From positions 372,001 through 436,000 of the forward strand of contig JADJWR010000002.1 of NCBI GenBank assembly GCA_016716275.1: a DNA stretch of 64,000 bases, written 5' to 3'. A program made the translations under genes and the position numbers. This DNA comes from Burkholderiales bacterium. GTDB taxonomy: Bacteria; Pseudomonadota; Gammaproteobacteria; Burkholderiales; Burkholderiaceae_F. Every line of letters begins with the position of its first letter. The first letter of the stretch is position 1. Below the pieces are notes generated by a model, which did not search any database, was not told where the DNA came from, and worked only from the letters and a program-made list of their open reading frames with translations. This document shows, in pieces, positions 26,595-34,285 of this stretch.

Positions 26595-26611
26595 GCGGGC
26601 CAGCGGCCCGC
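26595..26611. terminator. Hairpin directly after the FAD oxidoreductase stop
   Basis: gcgggcc (26595-26601) and ggcccgc (26605-26611) form a 7-bp GC stem with a 3-nt loop starting at the base after the TAA. No T-run follows, so this is a weak candidate terminator between convergent genes. Confidence 0.35.
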
Positions 26612-26616
26612 CACGG

Positions 26617-26868
26617 CTAGCGCGACGGCGGCTGGCCGGTCGTGGGACGCGACGAAATGAGCCCCGCATCCTCCAGCCCTTCGGGGGTCGTGCTCCGCAC
26701 GCCCGCCGAGTCGCAGCGGCGGATCCGCGACGCGGTGTTCGCCTCGCACTTGCTGGCGCCCGCCGACGCCGGGGCGGCCGCGGAGTCGTTCGACCCGGGC
26801 CCGGTCGTCGCGCAGGCCGCCGCCAGCACGCTCAGCATCAACCCCAAGCATGCTTGGGTTCCTCTCAT
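26617..26868 (-). CDS. Small predicted lipoprotein (83 aa)
   Basis: The N-terminus is a clear lipoprotein signal: LGLMLSVLAAAC with the lipobox LAAAC and acceptor Cys19. The mature part is ~65 aa, Ala/Ser-rich at first, with two further cysteines (41 and 52) that could form a disulphide. ATG 26868 has a GGGAGG ribosome site 7 nt upstream. No family recognised. The residue after the Cys is Ala, so outer-membrane sorting is expected. Divergent from the HIT gene. Confidence 0.72.
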   Translation of the reverse strand: MRGTQACLGLMLSVLAAACATTGPGSNDSAAAPASAGASKCEANTASRIRRCDSAGVRSTTPEGLEDAGLISSRPTTGQPPSR

Positions 26869-26947
26869 CGACGGCCTCCCGGCAAGCTCGCATCGCTGCG
26901 CATGTTAGGTTCCATCCGCTGCGCACCGCCAGTCCGCACAAGCCCCG

Positions 26948-27376
26948 ATGAACGCCTGTCCGCTGTGTCATCCGCACAACGAGCGCCGGATCCATGCCGA
27001 CCGGCAACTGCGCGTCATCCTCGTCGAGGACAGCGGCTATCCCGGCTACTGCCGCGTGATCTGGCAGGCGCACGTCGCCGAGATGACCGATCTGTCGCCG
27101 GCGGACAGCTCGCGGCTGATGGCGGTGGTGCTGGCGGTGGAAGACGCGCTGCGTGACGTCCTGCGCCCGGCGAAGATCAACCTGGCGAGCTTCGGCAACG
27201 TCGTGCCGCATCTGCACTGGCACGTGATTCCGCGCTTCGCCGACGATCCGCACTTCCCCGAGCCGCTGTGGGGCGCGCGGCAGCGCGAGCCGGATCCGGT
27301 ACGACTGGCCGAACGTCGGGCACGGCTGCCGGCGCTGCGCGCGGCGATCGCCGCCAGGCTGGCTGCCGCTCGCTGA
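26948..27376 (+). CDS. HIT-family hydrolase/transferase
   Basis: 142-aa histidine-triad protein. The catalytic motif HLHWHVIPRF (about residues 88-97) is intact, and an N-terminal CPLC may bind zinc. The family hydrolyses nucleoside phosphoramidates, AMP-lysine or dinucleoside polyphosphates; the exact substrate is not readable. ATG 26948 starts right before CPLC. The gene ends 9 nt from the convergent comF stop. Confidence 0.92.
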   Translation: MNACPLCHPHNERRIHADRQLRVILVEDSGYPGYCRVIWQAHVAEMTDLSPADSSRLMAVVLAVEDALRDVLRPAKINLASFGNVVPHLHWHVIPRFADDPHFPEPLWGARQREPDPVRLAERRARLPALRAAIAARLAAAR

Positions 27377-27385
27377 GCGTCGCGA

Positions 27386-28126
27386 CTAAGGCGTACGCGC
27401 CACCACCAGATTGCCGACCCGTGCCGCGCCGGCGCGCTTCAGCGCCGCGGCGACCTCGCCGAGCGTGGCACCGGTGGTCATCACGTCGTCGACCACGGCG
27501 ATGCGCAGTGCCGCGAGATCGCCGCGGGCGACGAACGCGCCCTGCACGTTGCGACGTCGTTCGGCGAGCGCCAGGTCCATCTGCGCCGAGGTGTTCCGGG
27601 TGCGCAGCAGGAGGTCCGTGCGCAGGGGGCGGCCGCAGTCGGCGGCGATGCGCCGCGCGATTTCCTGCGCCTGGTTGAAGCCGCGCTCGGACTGGCGCTC
27701 GAAGGCGAGCGGCACCGGGCAGATCACATCTGAATCCCGCAGCAGCGGACGCCCGGCGCGGGCGAGAAGCCTGCCGAAGGCCTCTGCCAGCGGCAGCCGG
27801 CCGCCGAACTTCAGCGCCGCGACCATCCGGTCCACCGGCGGAGCGTAATCAGCCAGCACGACGGTGCCGTCGAAGCTCGGCGGCGAGCGCAGGCAGTTGC
27901 CGCAGCGGTCGTCGCCTCGTGCCGAAGGCAGGCGAAGCGCGCAGGTGGCGCAACGCGCAACGTCGCTGGCGAAGTAGTCGCGAGCGCAGCCTGGGCAGAG
28001 CGGATCACCGTCCTCGAGGTCGCAGACCACGCAGCGCGGCGCAAGCAGCCGGCGCAGCCGTGCCAGTCCAAGCGCCAGCGGGCGCCGCGGCGCGCCGCCG
28101 GACCCTTCGCTGTCGGTGTTCGCCAT
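27386..28126 (-). CDS. comF: ComF-family phosphoribosyltransferase-like protein
   Basis: 246 aa with an N-terminal zinc ribbon (CVVCDLEDGDPLCPGC, then CATC...CGNC) and a C-terminal type I phosphoribosyltransferase fold with the PRPP loop IAVVDDVMTTGAT (about 211-223). Homologues (ComF, GntX) are tied to DNA uptake or use of DNA as a nutrient. I place the start at ATG 28126, 27 residues before the ribbon; upstream in-frame codons would overlap the divergent bioC-like gene. Divergent partners BioC and ComF/GntX also neighbour each other in other proteobacteria. Confidence 0.88.
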   Translation of the reverse strand: MANTDSEGSGGAPRRPLALGLARLRRLLAPRCVVCDLEDGDPLCPGCARDYFASDVARCATCALRLPSARGDDRCGNCLRSPPSFDGTVVLADYAPPVDRMVAALKFGGRLPLAEAFGRLLARAGRPLLRDSDVICPVPLAFERQSERGFNQAQEIARRIAADCGRPLRTDLLLRTRNTSAQMDLALAERRRNVQGAFVARGDLAALRIAVVDDVMTTGATLGEVAAALKRAGAARVGNLVVARTP

Positions 28127-28138
28127 GAAGGGCCAGCA

Positions 28139-28144
28139 TATACT
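28139..28144 (+). promoter_or_regulatory. Candidate -10 box (TATACT) before the bioC-like gene
   Basis: TATACT with a GC-rich discriminator lies 13 nt beyond the comF start and 53 nt before ATG 28197. No convincing -35 is seen. Confidence 0.25.
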
Positions 28145-28196
28145 CGGCGCCCGCCATCTTCGCGAGGCGCCGCGCGCGCCGACCCGGTCCGTTGCC

Positions 28197-29129
28197 ATGT
28201 CGCTCGGTCCCGGCAGCTCAGAACTCACGCCGACCATCGTCGACCCGCCGCGCATGCCGGCGCGAACCGACACGGTGCGCCGTCAGTTCGACCACCGCGC
28301 CGTTCGTTTCGGCGAGCACGACTTCCTGGTTCGCGAAGTCGGGCAGCGGTTGATCGAACGTCTGCAGGTCATCCGTCTCGATCCGGGCCGCATCGTCGAT
28401 GTCGGCTGCGGCGCGGGCGGCGCGCGCCGGGCGCTGCTCGAACGCTACCCGCGGGCCCACTGGCTCGGGGTCGACCTGTCGCCCGCGATGCTGGCCCGCG
28501 TGCCGGCGGCCACGTTCCTGTCGCGCCTGCTGCCGTGGCGCGGGCCGCCGGCGCAGCTGGCCTGCGCCGAGGCCGCTGCGCTGCCGCTCGCCGACGGCAG
28601 CGTCGACCTGCTGTTTTCCAACCTGATGCTGCACTGGCACCCGCAGCCGCACACCGTGTTTCCCGAGTGGCTGCGCGTATTGCGTGCGGACGGACTGCTG
28701 CTGTTCTCCTGCTTCGGTCCGGACACGCTGAAGGAACTGCGCCAGGCCTGCGCCGCCGCAGGCATCGCGGCGCGGCCGATGCCGTTCGTCGACATGCACG
28801 ACTTCGGCGACATGATGGTCGCCGCCGGCTTTGCCACGCCGGTGATGGACGCCGAGACGATCCGACTCACCTATGGGTCGCCGCAGGCACTGCTGCGCGA
28901 GGCGGCAGCCCTCGGCGGCAACCCGCGCGACGACCGGGCGGCGGGGCTGGTCTCCGGGCGCCGCGCCCGCGCGCTGCTGCAGGCGCTCGACGCCATGCGC
29001 GACGCAGCGGGACGGATCGCGCTCACCTTCGAGATTGCCTACGGTCACGCGTGGAAGCCACGGCCGCGCATTGGTGGACAATCCACCGTGTCGCTCGATC
29101 GCCTGCGCGCGCAGCTGCGCCGCTCGTGA
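28197..29129 (+). CDS. bioC: Malonyl-ACP O-methyltransferase-like (BioC-type) methyltransferase
   Basis: SAM-dependent methyltransferase of the BioC subgroup, predicted to methylate the malonyl-ACP carboxyl group to start pimelate synthesis for biotin. From ATG 28197 it is 310 aa. The RRQFDHRAVRFGEHDFLVREV N-terminus is typical, followed by the SAM motif IVDVGCGAGGARRAL and the LLFSNLMLHW and VLRADGLLLFSCFG segments. ATG 28254 is an alternative, nearer the conserved part. Other bio genes are absent here, so the role rests on family similarity. Confidence 0.82.
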   Translation: MSLGPGSSELTPTIVDPPRMPARTDTVRRQFDHRAVRFGEHDFLVREVGQRLIERLQVIRLDPGRIVDVGCGAGGARRALLERYPRAHWLGVDLSPAMLARVPAATFLSRLLPWRGPPAQLACAEAAALPLADGSVDLLFSNLMLHWHPQPHTVFPEWLRVLRADGLLLFSCFGPDTLKELRQACAAAGIAARPMPFVDMHDFGDMMVAAGFATPVMDAETIRLTYGSPQALLREAAALGGNPRDDRAAGLVSGRRARALLQALDAMRDAAGRIALTFEIAYGHAWKPRPRIGGQSTVSLDRLRAQLRRS

Positions 29130-29193
29130 CCGGCGACGACTATCGAGACAGGCGCGGCCTTCCGGCCGCTACCGATGACTGGAGGAAGCAGAG

Positions 29194-29685
29194 ATGGGCC
29201 TTTTCACGTTCCTGAAGGAAGCTGGGCAGAAACTCTTCGGCAAGGAGGTCAAGGCGGCCGAGCAGGCCGCGGCGGTCGACCCGGCGAAGAAGGCCGAGGC
29301 CGACCGGGCGGCCGCCACGGCTATCGAGAACTACGTACAGACGCTCGGCCTGAAGATCACTGCCTTCACGGTGACCTTCGACAGCGCCACCGGCATCGCC
29401 AAGGTCTACGGGGTGGCCGACGACCAGGAGAACAAGGAGAAGGCCATCCTTGCCGCCGGCAACGTCGAGGGCGTGGCCGGGATCGACGACCAGATGACGG
29501 TGTCGGTGGCTGCGCCGCAGGCGAAGTTCTACACGGTGGTCAAGGGCGACACGCTGTCGAAGATCGCCAAGGAGTTCTACGGCAACGCCAACGAGTACAT
29601 GCGCATCTTCGAGGCGAACAAGCCGATGCTGACCCACCCGGACAAGATCTACCCGGGGCAGAACCTGCGCATCCCGCCGAAATAG
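29194..29685 (+). CDS. BON-LysM protein, Kbp/YgaU-like
   Basis: 163 aa with no signal peptide: N-terminal helix (GLFTFLKEAGQKLFGKE), a BON domain (about 45-100; AKVYGVADDQENKEKAI, VAGIDDQMTV) and a C-terminal LysM domain (YTVVKGDTLSKIAKEFYG, about 110-160). This order matches the E. coli potassium-binding protein Kbp (YgaU), a cytoplasmic K+ sensor. ATG 29194 has a strong tggaggaagc ribosome site. It stands alone: a hairpin follows 17 nt after the stop. Confidence 0.9.
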   Translation: MGLFTFLKEAGQKLFGKEVKAAEQAAAVDPAKKAEADRAAATAIENYVQTLGLKITAFTVTFDSATGIAKVYGVADDQENKEKAILAAGNVEGVAGIDDQMTVSVAAPQAKFYTVVKGDTLSKIAKEFYGNANEYMRIFEANKPMLTHPDKIYPGQNLRIPPK

Positions 29686-29701
29686 CCCGACCGCCGCGCC
29701 G

Positions 29702-29724
29702 AGTCGCCGGCGCGGCCGGCGACT
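29702..29724 (+). terminator. Perfect 10-bp hairpin after the Kbp-like gene
   Basis: agtcgccggc (29702-29711) and gccggcgact (29715-29724) form a perfect 10-bp stem with a gcg loop, 17 nt after the stop. The downstream run is gcttcg rather than poly-T, so termination efficiency is uncertain. It separates this gene from the cox promoter region. Confidence 0.5.
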
Positions 29725-29803
29725 GCTTCGCCCGCGGCTGCGCTTCCCGTCACGCCGGCGGCGATCTCTACCCCCGGGGGGATGCGGCGCGGCTGCGTAT
29801 GCA

Positions 29804-29809
29804 TATAAT
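29804..29809 (+). promoter_or_regulatory. Consensus -10 (TATAAT) of the cox operon
   Basis: A perfect TATAAT lies 105 nt before the DUF2244 start in an otherwise GC-rich gap, followed by cgcgcc. No good -35 is visible 17 nt upstream, so it may depend on an activator. It would give a leader of about 95-100 nt. Confidence 0.55.
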
Positions 29810-29856
29810 CCGCGCCTTTGCGCCGTGCCGCGACCGGAAAACCCGGCCGCCCACGA

Positions 29857-29913
29857 CGACGGGGCTCCGCTGATGGTACCCGTTCGCGCGCCGAATCCTG
29901 CGAAGCCCCGTCG
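29857..29913 (+). promoter_or_regulatory. Structured leader touching the DUF2244 start codon
   Basis: cgacggggct (29857-29866) pairs perfectly with agccccgtcg (29904-29913), a 10-bp stem closing a 37-nt loop, and its 3' arm abuts the ATG at 29914. No Shine-Dalgarno sequence precedes that ATG. If the ATG is real, the fold would directly govern initiation. No known riboswitch class recognised. Confidence 0.45.
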
Positions 29914-30378
29914 ATGACCGATCGTGCCCGTTGCTGGATGATCAAGCGCAACTGCTCGGCGAGCCCGGCGCAGATCGCCTGGGTGTTCGCGTCGATCGTC
30001 GCCGTCTCCTTCGCCTTCGGCGCCCTGTTCGCGGCGCAGGGCCTGTGGCTGGTGCTGCCGTTCGTCGGCATCGAGATGCTGGCGGTGGCGGCGGCCTTCT
30101 TCTGCTACGGCCGGCGGGCCGCCGACTACGAGCGGATCGAGATCGCCGGCGGCGAGATCGCCGTCGAAACAGTGCAGGGGAGCCGGCGCTCCGTGCGGCG
30201 ACTGCCAACGCCGTGGGCGCGGGTCGAACTGCAGCGGCTGGGCAGGACCGGTCGCGTGACGGTGTGGCTGGCGGCCGGGGCCGAGCGGGTCGAGGTGGGA
30301 CGCCACCTGCTCGATGCGCGCCGCGTGCAGCTGGCGGGGGAACTGAGGCGGGCGCTGGCCGGGCTGCAGCCGGCCTGA
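29914..30378 (+). CDS. DUF2244 membrane protein
   Basis: 154 aa with two adjacent hydrophobic helices (PAQIAWVFASIVAVSFAFGAL and LWLVLPFVGIEMLAVAAAFFCYGRRA, roughly 20-70), then a soluble beta-rich tail with YERIEIAGGEIAVE, typical of DUF2244. Genes of this family commonly precede coxB in proteobacteria, and coxB starts 44 nt after its stop, so a part in oxidase assembly or stability is inferred. The start is either ATG 29914 (in the hairpin context) or ATG 29938; neither has a good ribosome site. Confidence 0.82.
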   Translation: MTDRARCWMIKRNCSASPAQIAWVFASIVAVSFAFGALFAAQGLWLVLPFVGIEMLAVAAAFFCYGRRAADYERIEIAGGEIAVETVQGSRRSVRRLPTPWARVELQRLGRTGRVTVWLAAGAERVEVGRHLLDARRVQLAGELRRALAGLQPA

Positions 30379-30421
30379 CGTCCGTTCGATGGATCGTGAA
30401 TCGCAGCGCAGGAACGACAAG

Positions 30422-31567
30422 ATGATGATTCGCTCGACGAGGCAGACACTCCTTGCGTCCGCCGTGGCGGCAACGGCGCTTGCCGCCGCCGGCAGCGCCG
30501 CGGCGATCCAGAGCCGCTACAACCTGGCGCCGCCGGTGACGCGCATCGCCGAGGAGATCCACAGCCTGCACTGGATGATGATGGCGATCTGCGGCGTCAT
30601 CTTCGTCGTCGTCTTCGGCGTGATGTTCTATTCGATCTACGCGCACCGCAAGTCGAAGGGCGCGGTGGCGGCCAACTTCCACGAGAGCACCAAGGTCGAG
30701 ATCGTCTGGACGGTGATCCCGTTCCTGATCGTCATCGGCATGGCGGTACCGGCGACCAGGACCGTGGTGGCGATGAAGGACACCAGCAACGCCGACCTGA
30801 CGATCAAGGCCACCGGCTACCAGTGGATGTGGGGCTACGACTACCTGAAGGGCGAAGGCGAGGGAATCTCGTTCCTGTCGCGGCTGTCGACCCCGCGCGC
30901 GCAGATCGACGGCACCGACGTGGCCGGCCGGCTGGCCAACAACACCTACCTGATCGAGGTCGACAACGAAGTCGTCGTGCCGGTGAACAAGAAGGTGCGC
31001 GTGATCACGACCGCCAACGACGTCATCCATGCCTGGTTCGTGCCGGCGTTCGGCGTCAAGCAGGACGCCATTCCCGGTTTCGTTCGCGACACGTGGTTCC
31101 GGGCCGAGAAGATCGGCACCTACCGCGGCCAGTGCGCCGAGCTGTGCGGCAAGGACCACGCCTTCATGCCGATCGTCGTTCGCGTGGTGAGCAGCGAGGA
31201 CTACAGCAAGTGGGCCGCCGAGAAGAAGCAGGCGCTCGCCGCCGCCAAGGACGACCCCAGGAAGACCTGGGACCTGGCGGCGCTGAAGGAGCGGGGCGCG
31301 AAGGTCTACGCCGCCAACTGCCAGGCCTGCCACCAGGCCAATGGCCAGGGCGTCAAGGGCGCCTTCCCGTCGCTCGATGGCAGCAAGGTGGTGATGGACA
31401 AGGCGCAGCAGATCGCCATCCTGCTCAACGGCAAGGGAGCGATGCCGCCTTGGAAGCAGCTGTCGGACGTCGAGCTGGCGGCGGTGGCGACGTACGTGAC
31501 CAACAACTGGGGCAACAGCGCCGGCGCGGCGGTACAGCCGGCCGAATACGCGGCGGCCCGCAAGTGA
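30422..31567 (+). CDS. coxB: Cytochrome c oxidase subunit II with C-terminal cytochrome c domain
   Basis: Carries the CuA centre that takes electrons from cytochrome c. The 381-aa protein has a signal peptide (TLLASAVAATALAAAGSAAA), two TM helices, the CuA site RGQCAELCGKDHAFM (ligand Cys at about 237 and 241, then His and Met) and a fused class I cytochrome c domain with CQACH (about 300) and a distal Met in GAMPPW. The fusion makes it a caa3-like subunit II. I chose ATG 30422 with aggaacg upstream; ATG 30389 would add an 11-residue polar leader. A short palindromic repeat separates it from coxA. Confidence 0.95.
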   Translation: MMIRSTRQTLLASAVAATALAAAGSAAAIQSRYNLAPPVTRIAEEIHSLHWMMMAICGVIFVVVFGVMFYSIYAHRKSKGAVAANFHESTKVEIVWTVIPFLIVIGMAVPATRTVVAMKDTSNADLTIKATGYQWMWGYDYLKGEGEGISFLSRLSTPRAQIDGTDVAGRLANNTYLIEVDNEVVVPVNKKVRVITTANDVIHAWFVPAFGVKQDAIPGFVRDTWFRAEKIGTYRGQCAELCGKDHAFMPIVVRVVSSEDYSKWAAEKKQALAAAKDDPRKTWDLAALKERGAKVYAANCQACHQANGQGVKGAFPSLDGSKVVMDKAQQIAILLNGKGAMPPWKQLSDVELAAVATYVTNNWGNSAGAAVQPAEYAAARK

Positions 31568-31623
31568 CGCGGATGCCGGTGAGCAGGATGCGAAGCGTCG
31601 CGGCGAACGGAGCGAGCCGCGTC

Positions 31624-31643
31624 ATCCCCGCGCAGGCGGGGAT
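31624..31643. repeat. Short palindromic repeat of the VIPAQAGIQ type
   Basis: atccccgc-gcag-gcggggat, 8-bp arms with a 4-nt loop inside gtcatccccgcgcaggcggg, is a member of the widespread proteobacterial REP-like element that translates as VIPAQAGIQ. It is the only copy I see in the window. It lies in the 117-nt coxB-coxA gap and is probably transcribed, where it could slow RNA decay or alter subunit ratios. Confidence 0.8.
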
Positions 31644-31684
31644 CCAGGATCAGTCGACCAGAAGTCCGGAACCGAGGTAAGCCC

Positions 31685-33289
31685 ATGAGCGCAGTCGCCC
31701 ACGACCATCTGCACGGACACGATCACGCGCACGACCACCCGCAGGGATGGCGGCGCTGGCTGTTCGCCACCAACCACAAGGACATCGGCACGATGTACCT
31801 GTGGTTCAGCTTCACCATGTTCATCAGCGGCGGCATCCTGGCGCTCGGCATCCGCACCGAGCTGTTCCAGCCCGGCCTGCAGGTGTTCCAGCCGGAGTTC
31901 TTCAACCAGCTGACCTCGATGCACGGGCTGATCATGGTGTTCGGCGCGATCATGCCGGCGTTCGTCGGCTTCGCGAACTGGATGATCCCGCTGCAGATCG
32001 GCGCGCCGGACATGGCTTTCGCGCGGATGAACAACTTCAGCTTCTGGCTGCTGCCGCCGGCGGCGCTGCTGCTGGTGGCCTCGTTCTTCGTGCCCGGCGG
32101 CGCGATCGCCGCCGGCTGGACCGTCTACGCGCCGCTCACCCTGCAGATGGGCATGGGCATGGACATGGGCATCTTTGCCCTGCACATCATGGGCGCCAGC
32201 TCGATCATGGGCTCGATCAACATCATCACCACGATCCTGAACATGCGCGCCCCCGGCATGACGCTGATGAAGATGCCGATGTTCTGCTGGACCTGGCTGA
32301 TCACCGCCTACCTGCTGATCGCGGTGATGCCGGTGCTGGCCGGCGCGATTACGATGACGCTGACCGACCGCCACTTCGGCACCTCGTTCTTCAATGCCGC
32401 CGGCGGCGGCGACCCGGTGATGTACCAGCACATCTTCTGGTTCTTCGGCCATCCGGAGGTCTACATCATGATCCTGCCGGCCTTCGGCATCGTCAGCCAG
32501 ATCGTGCCGGTGTTCGCGCGCAAGCCCCTGTTCGGCTACGCCTCGATGGTCTACGCCACCGCGTCGATCGCCATCCTGAGCTTCATCGTCTGGGCGCATC
32601 ACATGTTCACCACCGGCATGCCGGTGACCGGACAGCTGTTCTTCATGTACGCGACGATGCTGATCGCGGTGCCCACCGGCGTGAAGATCTTCAACTGGCT
32701 GGCGACGATGTGGCGCGGCTCGATGACCTTCGAGACGCCGATGCTGTTCGCGGTCGGCTTCATCTTCGTGTTCACCATCGGCGGCTTCACCGGGCTGATC
32801 TGCGCCATGGCGCCGATCGACATCCAGATCCAGGACACCTACTACATCGTCGCCCACTTCCACTACGTGCTGGTGGCGGGCAGCCTGTTCGCCCTCTTTG
32901 CGGGCGCCTACTTCTGGCTGCCGAAGTGGACCGGCCACATGTACAGCGAGACGCTCGGCAAGTGGCACTTCTGGGCCTCGATGATCACCTTCAACGTCAC
33001 CTTCTTCCCGATGCACTTCCTCGGCCTGGCCGGCATGCCGCGCCGCTATGCCGACTACCCGATGCAGTTCGCCGACTTCAACATGGTGGCGACCATCGGC
33101 GCCTTCGGCTTCGGCCTGTCGCAGCTGATCTTCCTGTGGGTGGTGCTCAGGTGCATCAAGGGCGGCGAGAAGGCCAGGGCCAACTACTTCGACGCGCAGG
33201 ACGACGGCCTGGAATGGACCGTGCCCTCGCCGGCGCCGTTCCACACCTTCGAGACGCCGCCGAAGGTGCAATGGACGCACGTGCACTGA
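31685..33289 (+). CDS. coxA: Cytochrome c oxidase subunit I (aa3 type)
   Basis: Catalytic heme-copper subunit with twelve TM helices, 534 aa. The SMHG heme a ligand, the GHPEVY motif with the His-Tyr cross-link near CuB, the WAHHMFT CuB histidines, the TGVK K-channel Lys and the HFHYVL heme a3/a ligands are all intact, as is the D-channel entrance (NWMIPLQIGAPDMAFARMNN). The N-terminus is His-rich (HDHLHGHDHAHDH), possibly a metal-binding tail. ATG 31685 has a ggtaagccc region upstream. It is the central gene of the operon, with an assembly peptide 21 nt downstream. Confidence 0.97.
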   Translation: MSAVAHDHLHGHDHAHDHPQGWRRWLFATNHKDIGTMYLWFSFTMFISGGILALGIRTELFQPGLQVFQPEFFNQLTSMHGLIMVFGAIMPAFVGFANWMIPLQIGAPDMAFARMNNFSFWLLPPAALLLVASFFVPGGAIAAGWTVYAPLTLQMGMGMDMGIFALHIMGASSIMGSINIITTILNMRAPGMTLMKMPMFCWTWLITAYLLIAVMPVLAGAITMTLTDRHFGTSFFNAAGGGDPVMYQHIFWFFGHPEVYIMILPAFGIVSQIVPVFARKPLFGYASMVYATASIAILSFIVWAHHMFTTGMPVTGQLFFMYATMLIAVPTGVKIFNWLATMWRGSMTFETPMLFAVGFIFVFTIGGFTGLICAMAPIDIQIQDTYYIVAHFHYVLVAGSLFALFAGAYFWLPKWTGHMYSETLGKWHFWASMITFNVTFFPMHFLGLAGMPRRYADYPMQFADFNMVATIGAFGFGLSQLIFLWVVLRCIKGGEKARANYFDAQDDGLEWTVPSPAPFHTFETPPKVQWTHVH

Positions 33290-33310
33290 GCGGCCAAGCG
33301 TATCCGGATC

Positions 33311-33424
33311 ATGATGACCGATGGCGACAGGCGGGCCAACCGCAGGACGGCGCTGATCCTGCTGTCGGTGGTGGCCGTCTTCTTCATCGGCGTGGTGGTC
33401 CGCCACTGGCTGTACGGCGGCTGA
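33311..33424 (+). CDS. Cytochrome oxidase small assembly protein (37 aa)
   Basis: A tiny one-TM protein: a basic start (MMTDGDRRANRRTALIL) then LLSVVAVFFIGVVVRHWLYGG. It fills the gap between coxA and ctaG exactly where betaproteobacteria keep a small oxidase assembly protein of this form. ATG 33311 or 33314 may start it; the stop is 16 nt before ctaG. The assignment rests on position and pattern. Confidence 0.78.
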   Translation: MMTDGDRRANRRTALILLSVVAVFFIGVVVRHWLYGG

Positions 33425-33440
33425 CGGGGAGCGGGCCGAG

Positions 33441-34025
33441 ATGAGCGAAGCACCTGCGGCATCGGTCGAGAACCGCGCCATCCTGCGCAAGCTGCTGCTG
33501 GTGGCGGTGCTGATGTTCGGCTTCGGCTGGGCCCTGATCCCGCTGTATCGCAAGATCTGCGAGGTGACCGGCATCAACCTGCTGACCAGCAAGGATCCGG
33601 CGGTCGAGGCGCGCGCGCGCAACACGCAGGTCGACACCAGCCGGACGATCGTCGTCGAGTTCGACGCCAACCGGCAGGGTCCCTGGCGCTTCCGGCCGCA
33701 CGTCAACCACGTCACGGTGCATCCCGGCGAACTGGTCCAGGTCGACTACGACCTGGTCAACCTGGAAGACCGCGCGATGGCCGGCCAGGCGATCCCGAGC
33801 TACGCGCCGATGCAGTCGGCGAGGTATTTCCAGAAGCTGGAGTGCTTCTGCTTCAAGCAGCAGCTGCTGGCGGGCGGCGAGACGCGCCGCTTCCCGGTCG
33901 TTTTCTTCATCGATCCCGACCTGCCGAAGGACGTGACGCAGATCACGCTTTCGTACACCTTCTTCGAGGTGGCAGGCGCGGTCGCGCGGCAGGCGGCAAC
34001 GGGCGGCAGGGATGCGCGCAGCTGA
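33441..34025 (+). CDS. ctaG: Cytochrome c oxidase assembly protein CtaG/Cox11
   Basis: Membrane-anchored copper chaperone that delivers CuB to subunit I. The 194-aa protein has one N-terminal TM helix (LLLVAVLMFGFGWALIPLYRKICEVTG), then a periplasmic immunoglobulin-like domain with the copper-binding LECFCF motif (Cys at about 135 and 137) and PVVFFIDPDL, all family hallmarks. ATG 33441 follows ggggagcgggccgag. The DUF2970 gene starts one base after its stop. Confidence 0.95.
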   Translation: MSEAPAASVENRAILRKLLLVAVLMFGFGWALIPLYRKICEVTGINLLTSKDPAVEARARNTQVDTSRTIVVEFDANRQGPWRFRPHVNHVTVHPGELVQVDYDLVNLEDRAMAGQAIPSYAPMQSARYFQKLECFCFKQQLLAGGETRRFPVVFFIDPDLPKDVTQITLSYTFFEVAGAVARQAATGGRDARS

Positions 34026-34026
34026 G

Positions 34027-34239
34027 ATGGATCCGGTGAGCGAGCCGCACCGCCGCAAGGCCTCGCTCGGCCAGACCGCGCGCGCCGTGTTCTGGTCGTT
34101 CTTCGGCGTGCGCAAGCGCGCCCACTACGAGGCCGATTCGGCGCAGCTGAATCCGGTGCACGTGATCGTGATGGGGTTGATCGGCGCGGCGATCTTCGTC
34201 GCCGTGCTGATCCTGATCGTCCGCTGGGTCGTCGGCTGA
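34027..34239 (+). CDS. DUF2970 small membrane protein
   Basis: 70 aa with a conserved LGQTARAVFWSFFGVRKRAHYE segment and one C-terminal TM helix (VHVIVMGLIGAAIFVAVLILIVRWVVG), the DUF2970 layout. I start it at ATG 34027, one base after the ctaG stop; ATG 34012 inside ctaG is possible but lies right on its purine run. It is a routine companion between ctaG and coxC in betaproteobacteria, probably an assembly or stability factor. Confidence 0.85.
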   Translation: MDPVSEPHRRKASLGQTARAVFWSFFGVRKRAHYEADSAQLNPVHVIVMGLIGAAIFVAVLILIVRWVVG

Positions 34240-34285
34240 GTGCCGGCGCGGGGCAAACGAAAGGTCGAGAGGGGGAGAGAGCAAG

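Noticed and set aside
31622..33715. 697-codon minus-strand frame opposite coxA
   Set aside because: Low-complexity Arg/His/Asp composition typical of the antisense of a membrane-protein gene; coxA on the plus strand has every catalytic motif.
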